64,000 nt of DNA, from contig JASWJB010000059.1 in NCBI GenBank assembly GCA_032433595.1, positions 1 through 64,000 on the forward strand, read 5' to 3'. Below are positions 56,143-64,000 of this stretch, one piece after another; the first letter of the stretch is position 1; every line of letters starts with the position of its first letter. Made by a program: the position numbers and the translations under genes. Source of the DNA: Conoideocrella luteorostrata. Its lineage: Eukaryota > Ascomycota > Sordariomycetes > Hypocreales > Clavicipitaceae. The notes under the pieces were generated by a model. It had not been told where the DNA came from. It saw only the letters and a program-made list of their open reading frames with translations, and did no database searches.

Positions 56143-56916
56143 GTCAGAATATTTCGGGGTTATAAGCGATGTGCCGCAGGAAGTGCGGTGACTTGGGGAG
56201 CTGATGAAAACTGTGTGCTGGTAGTAGAATGCTCTTGTAACTGATGTGTGAATGATGGGAAATATTTGGTCATTCACAGAGATGTTTCCATGGAGAAGAA
56301 ATTCTTTGGGGCTTGGGACACTGGCATCAGACGGCAGGGGCGGGCATGCACCTGCTTCGTGAGGAAGGAGGAAGGTACTGCTTCAGGTCTGTGTTTGGAG
56401 AATTGGAAAAAAGGCGTCGGCGCTGTTTTTGGTCATCTAGGCCATAATTCCCACCGATAACTTAATAATCATTCCTGTAGAGGAAATAAATCTCATATGT
56501 AGTAGAAGCGGAAATTCTGGTGACAGCCTTGGATATTATATTTGGCAATGTCCCATTTGGTGACCTGTCCGTTTGAGGCCACGAGAGATTCAACCTACTC
56601 TTATTGGAGCCATGTAGCTACCAGATTGGAATGTAGAATCAAGAAAATATGCACGGTTCAAGCAAGCAATTGTTTCGGGATGTAAAATGCGTGATTAGAC
56701 TGACTTTCCGGGCTCGGATTTTGAAAGAATTGGGAAGGCTTCGCCAGTCGTGTAGGCTGATGAATCTCGGCTGCCAACTGCAGCACCGACATCTGACACT
56801 GGGTATTACCAAAAACAGCATCGATAATAATCTGTATACCAGACGCGTAACTAGCGGAAATCACAACATGTGCACGCTGATCATTGTCTTTTCGCCCATT
56901 GATTGGAAACGAATCT
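56143..56916. other. Intergenic upstream of the serine hydrolase
   Basis: No recognised gene; promoter side of the 54455-56142 gene, bounded by a solo LTR. Confidence 0.4.
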
Positions 56917-57112
56917 GTGGGTTGCACAGGGTTTCTGTGCAGGTGATCTAGATCAAATGCTTCAATTGAATATATTCATAAGTGTCTGTTATCTAAGAAG
57001 AAGAAAAGAAGTCACGGTGGGAGGCACGATATCGTCGTATAAAATATCGTGGCTAGAAGGTGACCACGTGACGAGCTCTGTGCTTCCTATTACGCTTGGC
57101 GGCATTCCAACA
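56917..57112 (+). mobile_element. Solo LTR, family B, perfect target-site duplication
   Basis: A 196-bp element from TGTGGGTTGCACAGGG to GGCATTCCAACA. Flanked by GAATC on both sides (56912-56916, 57113-57117). It is the closest relative of the copy at 23986-24182. Confidence 0.9.
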
Positions 57113-57488
57113 GAATCCTTACAACCTAGTAGAGGCATACTATGACCTTAACATGTGTTTGTCAGAAGCCATCGCCAAGGAACAGACACTGAGTAGCCAA
57201 CAGCCATGACGCGGACGCCGTGTATCAAACTGATTACAATGGTCTATCCGTCCCAGCAGTTGATTCACTGGTTAGTCAGTTAGGAATAGTGGTTCAAGCT
57301 ACAGTTCAGGCTCAATGAAATATAATTATTCTTCACTCGAGCAAGCACATTTCCCCTTAGGGCGGTACGTCTATGTGTCCCTCGGAATTTGTCGCGCCTT
57401 GCATTCACGATAATAACTTTATAATCTCTACTAGTAGTTATTCCACCTCTTGATACCCCCCGTCATCTACAAACGGACCATATCTATC
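57113..57488. other. Intergenic
   Basis: No recognised gene; downstream flank of the 57489-58733 gene. Confidence 0.4.
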
Positions 57489-58733
57489 CTAAGGGCTTGC
57501 CGGAGTAATCGGATGCTGCCAAGCTTGATACGCAATCCAGGTCTGGTAACAACTAACAACCAGCGAACACATCCCCAGCAGCACGGCGAAAATAACACCA
57601 ACCAGTGTAGCCATCATCATATATCGAGCACCGCTCTTCCGTTCCATTCGCTTCCCTAGCCATCCGCGTGGACGCGGGCTCTGCAGCTCATTGTGCAAAT
57701 CAGAAAGCCTGTCTGCCAGCATTATAAATGGCACCAACTCCTCACCAGCATTACGAATGGTCCGAGATTCGTAATGCTTAATGTCCGGGTCTAGCGAGCA
57801 TTTATCGATTAACGAGTCAAGAAACCTTTTAGACCTTGGTTCCGATAGCGGGAACAGGACTATCTGTAGAGAGTCCAGAGTTTCAAGAAGTAGTTGGCGT
57901 GGTAGAGTCCCTCTGTGCGTAGAAAGTCAGCATCTTTACTGGAGAGGAGTTTTTCACACTTATAGGGAGGTATCTGCGCACGCCTCAATGAATTTCGTCG
58001 GTGTGGCCATGCCAACCTTATCCTTCGTCGCCCGGAGTTGTTCTTTTATAAACGCAGTATAATGATAAATCTCGAGGATGTTGTGTCGGCGGTCGAATCG
58101 CAGGTGGTTCCGAATATCATGCGTATCTTGGAAAGTAATACCAAGTCGTTTCTTCAGGTTAGTTGCCCGCAACTCAGCCGTCACATCAAGGAAGAGGTCA
58201 TTTTCGACAAAGCTGAGTATTGGATGGCTGTGGGTCGGGAATAAATCCTGCAAGTATTTGCTAAAAGGCACATCTTCTTTCCAATGAACCCTGAATGTTC
58301 CAGTTTCCAATCTGTCCGATGAATGATGGAGAGCAGAGGGGTCTATCATGAGGAATACCCTGACGGCGACTGTGCTGGCGTTGAGCAGCTCCACAGGATC
58401 GGGTGATGTCTGAGCGCTTGCATCGCCCAGTGCTCGACAAAACTCGGCGCGAGTGAACTGGGGATGTAACTTGAGCTTGTTAATACCCTGGAAGAGGTCT
58501 TCATGAGTCTGGAATATCCTGGTTGTGGATGAATTATCGTCCACATAGGTTGAAGTCAATGCCTTATAGAACTGGAAATACCGACCGAGTTCACCTAATC
58601 GCTGAGTCGGGCACAGCCTGAAATTGCACTCTTCGTCAGCGGCGCATCCAGAACATTTATTCCAACCCCAAATAGCTTGTCCCAAAAAGAAGAGAAGCTG
58701 TTCACTGACAACTTCCAGTGGTTGTGATGCCAT
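57489..58733 (-). CDS. Fungal protein of unknown function with C-terminal membrane helix
   Basis: Two exons (58733-57982, 57912-57489) give 391 aa; the intron has a GTGCGC donor and a CACAG acceptor, and the joined frame reads IEAGTLPRQLLLETL. Features are an N-terminal GWNKCSG/CNFRLCP Cys-containing region, a central predicted alpha-helical part, RHNILEIYHYTAFIKEQL, RPRGWLGKRMERKSGARYMM and one hydrophobic helix at about residues 349-372. The family is recurrent and lineage-specific in Pezizomycotina and lacks an assigned function. The topology suggests a cytosolic body anchored by its tail. The frame is intact. Orientation is divergent from the trypsin-fold gene at 59470. Confidence 0.72.
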
Positions 58734-59469
58734 AGGATAGGCGTATGATTCCCCAAGAGTGTGAGCTCTGTGAGGCTTTCAATTCATGGATTACGAATCT
58801 TTTGTCAGAGCTTGCTCATTCGCTCTTTCGTCAGTCAATGACGGTTAAATCGTCCAATTATGGCTACGGCGAAAAATTCCAGCGATCTAATAGAAAAAGC
58901 TGGCCAGGCTTTGTAAGGTGTATCGAGACACAAAAGCAGCGACACGTTTTCCGGAGTAGGCGACGTGTCGATGCCAAGCTAAGCTCAATCCATGCCGGCG
59001 TCCCTATAAGTATGTATAGATTGCTGGTTGCTTAACCAAATCTCTGCGAGTGGCGTCATTTTATCTGACCCTTCATTCAGCCCCAGCTTCACCTCTTTCC
59101 AGCCCAACGGCTGGGGCGGCTAGGTGCGGGAGGCAGCCTGTGTGCAGCCCACGCTATTGAAATCATGCATGAGATGGCCTACATCCAGTCAGCCACTGTG
59201 GAATACAGATCCTGAACCGGCCAATAGGTAGACTCGATGGCCGCATTTTCGTCAGCAACCGTTGTAACGGCCGCCTCACTTTTTGACTTGATGGGGACAC
59301 GCGTCGCCAGCCTCATCAGCTGCTTTTGCCATGTCAGCCGTGAAGAAAACGATCAAAGTTCCTGGATAGATCAACGGCCTCATGCGCGTTCATTTCGCCC
59401 AGTTCTATCTTCCCTTGGCAGTGTGCTCGCATTTCAACCTCCGCCGCAAAGCTCAGAAGGACTAGAATC
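58734..59469. promoter_or_regulatory. Divergent intergenic region
   Basis: About 735 bp between the tail-anchored-like gene (left) and the trypsin-fold gene (right). It must hold both promoters. No gene or specific motif is recognised. Confidence 0.4.
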
Positions 59470-61885
59470 ATGGCTGACCACATAAAACTTTCCTCTAATA
59501 TCTCGAATATTGAGGAAGACATTGCCCATCTTTCATTGAATTGCGTTTCGGGCCACACAAAGATCAAAAAGCATGACACAAAACCGGCAGAGAGAATTTT
59601 TATCGAGAAGGAAGTCCGCTCACATGAGATAACTGAATTGCTACCCTGTTCTACTTCTCATTCTCTGGTTGACAGAGGTGTAGAGGAGAACTGCGACACA
59701 GGCTTATCAGTGAAAGCAGATGCCGCAACACTGTCCGAAAAACTATCATACCTGGAGGATGAGGGTTTACGTCGGATATCGTCGCCTCGTGCTCTCATGC
59801 CCACCATACAAGGCGAGAGCAAGAGTTGCGACACTTGCACGGGGATTGATTCTGGTTACATCTCGATCGCCTCAACCCCAGATCGCGCCGACGACGCCTT
59901 CCCGACAAGCCAACCCGAGGGTCCGACATTGAAATTTATAGACAGGCCCATTCCTGAGGACCTAAAAGATCGTTTCCATGACTTCAAGATCCAATACACG
60001 CGATCACTATTGGATGCGGTGTCGAAGGGGAAGAAAAATGCACGCATAGGGGACATTTCCATGAAGTTGAAGTACAAAAGCTGCGTCGACGACACTGCGC
60101 AGCTATATATCATCGTGCAATGTGAGAACCGGGTCGCGAAACGAGTCAAGGCATTTTTTGCGCAGCAACACATTGTCCGCGACTTGGGGTCCGACTTTAT
60201 GGTGCACATTCTCAATAAGCCGTTGATGCGACTATTGCTAGGTGAGACCGTTCAGGTGCTGGCTGAAGAAGCCAAAGACAGAAATACCTTTTGCGGCATG
60301 AAGGTCAGCATGAAGGTTAACAATATATCAAACACAGCGACATTTGGCGGTTTGATTATGGCTTGCCACGGCATTAAGAGAGTCTTGTACGGAATGACAG
60401 CAGCGCATGTTCTGGAGGGAGTGTATGTGACGCTTCCTGATCGAGCGAGCGATTCAGACAGTCAGTCCGACGAAGATGATGAATCCGTTGATATTGAAAA
60501 TCTGGAGTCGGCATCGGAGCTAGAAGACAACGCTGCGTCTCAAAGTCACTATACTGTCCGTTCTGTTATGGCTCCCATTGGGAAAGTAGCTTATGACTCG
60601 CTTCATTGTCGTTCAGCATCAGGAAACCATGATTGGGCATTAGTAGATCTAGACTGCGAGGTTTACCTACCCAATCTAGTTCCGAAGCATTCCAACGACG
60701 AGATGGAAAAGTACCAGCCTACAGCACAGGCTCAGCACATTCAGCTGGCAACGTCGGAAAATGAACTGTTTGCCACAATCAACCAACCCAAAATTACCCG
60801 GAAACAGAATGTGATTGTTGTCACTAGTCATGGTCTTCAAAGAGGTACTTTATCACGGAACGACTCTTCCCTCATGTTAGCGCCAGGCAGCATGTTTGTC
60901 GAGATGCTTGACCTCCTGCCATCATCGGACTCAGGTACAGGAAATTTCTATCTTACAATTTGTATACTCAAAATCCATTTCTCTAACCGATCCAATACCA
61001 GTTCTCAAACCAGGCGACTCGGGCTCATGGGTGGTGAACGAGGCTACTTACGAGGTATATGGACATGTTGTTTCTATCGATACCCTGGGTGAAGCATATG
61101 TGGTTCCAATCCAGAGCACTTTGCTAGACATTCAAACTGAGCTTCACGCGGATAATGTGAGCCTTCCAGTACGGGGAGCGTCATATCAGCTCGTTCCTGA
61201 TGTCTATTCGCATCTCACTTCGGCTGCGACATCACCGCAAACTCTGACATTATCCCCTCCGGAAATACGGACAATTGATCAAGTTGTTTCATCTAACGGC
61301 CCTGCTCAAATTGATATTTCCTCGAATTCGTATACCAGCCCTTCGTTTTCCGAAGCGGATCATCTGTCACAAGTACTCTTTTCGAGAAACGCGTCAAGCG
61401 TCACCGCACCGTCATCCTTACCACTAGAACCACTAAGTCCTCCTTCAACTTATAGTCCTCTACTTGCACCAATGTCGCCGATATACTTTCAATCACAAAT
61501 CACTGAAGCCTATCCCCATTTTGATCCTTTGTCGACGACTGCTGATATAAGTGATCAGCCTTGGACTACGCCATCGCCCGCCTTGACCAGTACTCCCGGG
61601 AACAGGCATCCCGACGAAACGAAGTCGTGGTATCACAAGTTCACAGACCTGCTACTGAATAAAGGATCCAAAAAAGGAGAAGGCTCGTCAAGGAATAAAA
61701 AACTTAAACGGCGAGCAATGGCGAGTCGTAAACCCGCAGCTTTTCCGCAACTACAGGCACACGAAGGGAAATTGCAGCAAAACCCTTTGTTTAGTACCCA
61801 ATCATCCCCTGACTCTGGCTACGCGAGTAAGATTCCGTCTCCTTTTACCGAGTGCAGTGAGACTTCGAGTGAGGACGGGAGATAA
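59470..61885 (+). CDS. Large intracellular trypsin-fold (S1-like) protein
   Basis: Two exons (59470-60934, 61002-61885) encode 782 aa. No signal peptide is present. A chymotrypsin-fold domain is supported by the triad words in order: His 313 in MTAAHVL, Asp 388 in HDWALVDLD, and Ser 495 in PGDSGSWVV followed by YGHVVS. The oxyanion GDSG is restored exactly by the intron (GTACAG donor, CTAAC branch, CAG acceptor). A region at about 150-260 precedes the protease and a low-complexity acidic insert (SDSDSQSDEDDESVD, about 327-341) sits between His and Asp. The C-terminal 280 residues are Ser/Thr/Pro-rich with a basic NLS-like patch (RNKKLKRR). DSGYIS (127-132) and a late DSGYAS repeat resemble DSGxxS phosphodegrons. 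Comparable trypsin-like domains appear in fungal NLR-type and heterokaryon-incompatibility proteins; substrate unknown. Confidence 0.8.
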
Positions 61886-62782
61886 ACGAACTGTCGTGAA
61901 TGTATTACTAGTTGGCACTGAGGTCCTAGAAAATTCGGGCATATTCGAGGTACGATGAGATTCATATTCCTATGTTCTCTTTTGTAATATTAGGCACGAA
62001 TATTTAGGGGAATTGACAAAAGAGGTTACTTGCTGATGGAATATTCATGCCAAATCAGGGAGTATTGTCATCTCTTCTCTTCAAATCACCAGCCACTTCA
62101 TTCACACTCCTCTGGCCTTATTACTCTGTGATCGCACGAGATATAGTGTGTAGAATAAATTTCGTAGCCGTGATTTCTAAATGATTGCCTTGGCTTGTGT
62201 TCGCACCCCGAGAAGGCCAATGAACAACACAACGCCAAGGACAGATTTAGCCAGAGTAACAGCCGAGAAACTCCAAGCGGCTTCAATCAATGCCATGTAG
62301 ACATCGCGACGACGACAAGCGGAGGCTCAAATGGGATTGCATAGCAAAGCAACTAAAGTTGCACGGAATGTTTTCTTATTGAGTCTTACTGACTAATGAG
62401 GTAGTATTATTGACCATGCCAAGAGCCGTAACACTTTTTCACTACGCATTACACACTGAGCCAGCTTAAAATGAACATGAGGTGAAGATGGGTGTAGGAG
62501 GAGGTTAGAAAAGCAAAAGAAAGGGAGGTGGGGTTCTAGCTGTCATATTCGGCGAGGTGCATGAAAACTTTTCCGCATGTCTTGCTGGTGGGCATGCTCT
62601 GACGTGGCAAATAATAACCGATAAGAGACGCCGATCCGGATCTGAAAACTAATCCTTTTAGAATTACCTCAATGTGCCGCATTTATTCCGATTAGTTGGT
62701 GCTTTCTTGCGGAGACGTGGGCTGTCCTTCTCTCGCTCGCTTCGACCGCATCAAACAAGGTAAAATCTAGTACAGCCTGAGA
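61886..62782. promoter_or_regulatory. Intergenic upstream of the monooxygenase
   Basis: About 900 bp without a recognised gene, holding the end of the trypsin-fold gene and the promoter of the FAD monooxygenase. Confidence 0.4.
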
Positions 62783-64000
62783 ATGTCACTGCTTCCAGCA
62801 TTGCAACGGGAAATGGGGCTCAATATCATTGTCGTTGGTGCAGGAATCGGTGGTCTCTGTAGCGCCGTCGCGCTCCAGCAAGCCGGCCACAATGTAAAAG
62901 TAGGTGCACATGTTGTCATTGCATGACTGCTGCCCGAGATGATTCAATACTTATACAAAATGTGTCCTAGGTTTTTGAAAAATCAGAGTTCAATAGAGAG
63001 GTAGGGGCCGCTTTGTTACTTGCCCCGAATGCAGAGCGCGTTCTGCTCAGCTTGGGCTTCGACTTCCAACGCGCGCGAGCAGACGAGATGAATTGCTGGG
63101 AGGTCCTGGATGGTGTCACTCTGCAAGCATTGAGCAAGACCGATTTCAGTGATTCTCGTGAGAAATACGGGGCCTCTTTACACAGTATACACCGGGCAGA
63201 TTTACACCAGGAGCTTTTGCACCTGGCCTCCCGTCCGGCTGGTCCTGAAAGCTCGGGTCGACTAAGCCTTCATCTTGCATCCCGTGTGGTGTCGGCGCAC
63301 TGGGATGGCTATGTAGACCTCGAAGATGGGACAAGACACCACGCCGATCTTGTCGTGGCAGCGGATGGTCTGCATTCAGTCATCCGTAGCGTTGTGACGG
63401 GAGATCAGCGCCAGGATGGGATGTGCGCAACGCCATCTGGCATGAGCGCATTCCGATTTCTGATTCCAACCGACTTACTAAAAAACAATCCGCATTTTCA
63501 AAGCCTTCGCAAGATCAAAGGGCCAGGATCAACGATATTTGCGGACACAAAACACGTAACAGAGAGACATATGGTGTGGTATGACTGTCAACAGTATGCA
63601 TAGCCCTGCCATGAAAGACCGAAACCCCGTCCTGATCCATTTCAGATTGTCTAATCATATTCTCAATATAGGGGCCAAGTTCAGAATTTTGTGGGCGTTC
63701 GTACCACATCTGAAGCAGGGGATCATGGTGAGACTATTAATGCAATATTGCGGCTTCGTTGACTCACTTTTTAATATTGTTACAGACCTTAAAGCACTAA
63801 TGCGCAGTGAGTTTGAGGACTTTCATCCAAGTCTGTTACAACTTATTCAGGTTGCCCCTAAAGTGACCGACTGGCCTCTGTACATTTATGACCCTCTTCC
63901 AGTGTGGTCCAAAGGCAAGATTATTCTAGTTGGGGATGCGGCGCATCCAGTAGGTGCAAACACTACACATGTAACGACAACCGAATTAATCGCTATGTAG
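62783..64000 (+). CDS. FAD-dependent monooxygenase (salicylate-hydroxylase-like), 3' end outside window
   Basis: Exons 62783-62899, 62971-63593, 63672-63727 and 63786-63949 give 320 residues so far. The Rossmann motif VVGAGIGGLCSAVALQQAG is at about residues 17-35. VVAADGLHSVIR is the DG motif, and GKIILVGDAAHP the GD motif that binds FAD ribityl. The last exon ends at 63949 on a GTAGGT donor, just where relatives continue with a GQG word, so the true gene goes on beyond 64000; the stop at 63998 belongs to the intron. Aromatic-ring or polyketide hydroxylation with NAD(P)H is the family reaction. Whether it belongs to a biosynthetic cluster to the right cannot be told. Confidence 0.82.

Noticed and set aside
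56649..56951. 100-codon plus-strand frame near the family-B LTR
   Set aside because: Runs into the LTR and has no domain; judged fortuitous.

Overview
The window looks like an accessory, gene-poor stretch of a filamentous ascomycete genome (Pezizomycotina). The support is short spliceosomal introns with GTRNGT donors and CTNAY branch points, fungal-only families (Och1-type GT32, fungal rhodopsin-domain proteins, PNP-type nucleoside phosphorylases, deuterolysin-like M35 proteases) and many solo LTRs. An enterotoxin-like ADP-ribosyltransferase, together with intact and broken secreted hydrolases, would suit an insect-associated hypocrealean fungus. That placement is inference.

Layout. 0.2-10.9 kb: three cytochrome P450 genes (two CYP7/CYP8-like, one classical) around a seven-helix rhodopsin-domain protein, with no backbone synthase in view; this may be the edge of a secondary-metabolite cluster. 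11-27 kb: a small secreted protein, a gutted protein-arginine-deiminase-like pseudogene, a flavin oxidoreductase, a stray histidyl-tRNA synthetase fragment, a broken APH-type kinase, a frameshifted DUF4267 protein and LTR scars. 26.8-34.6 kb: secreted M35 metalloprotease, T5orf172/GIY-YIG-like protein and GT32 mannosyltransferase. 35-44.5 kb: mariner-like remnant, a solo LTR nested in another, a broken nucleoside phosphorylase-domain gene, an SRPK-like kinase, the enterotoxin-like gene and an inverted Copia remnant. 46.5-53.6 kb: subtilase, GH5 cellulase and C2H2 zinc-finger pseudogenes, plus a tiny repeat-bearing secreted peptide. 54.4-64 kb: beta-lactamase-like serine hydrolase, a tail-anchored-looking fungal protein, a trypsin-fold protein and a FAD monooxygenase that runs off the right edge.

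Two LTR families could be delimited by eye: A, about 241 bp, TGTTGGATTACAC...TTCCAACA; and B, about 197 bp, TGTGGGTTGCAC...TTCCAACA. Several copies keep 5-bp target-site duplications. Broken genes often carry single nonsense changes of the C-to-T or G-to-A type (CGA to TGA, TGG to TAG), which fits repeat-induced point mutation or neutral decay. No tRNA, rRNA, CRISPR or telomere repeat was seen. Exon borders are hand-derived from reading frame and splice consensus.
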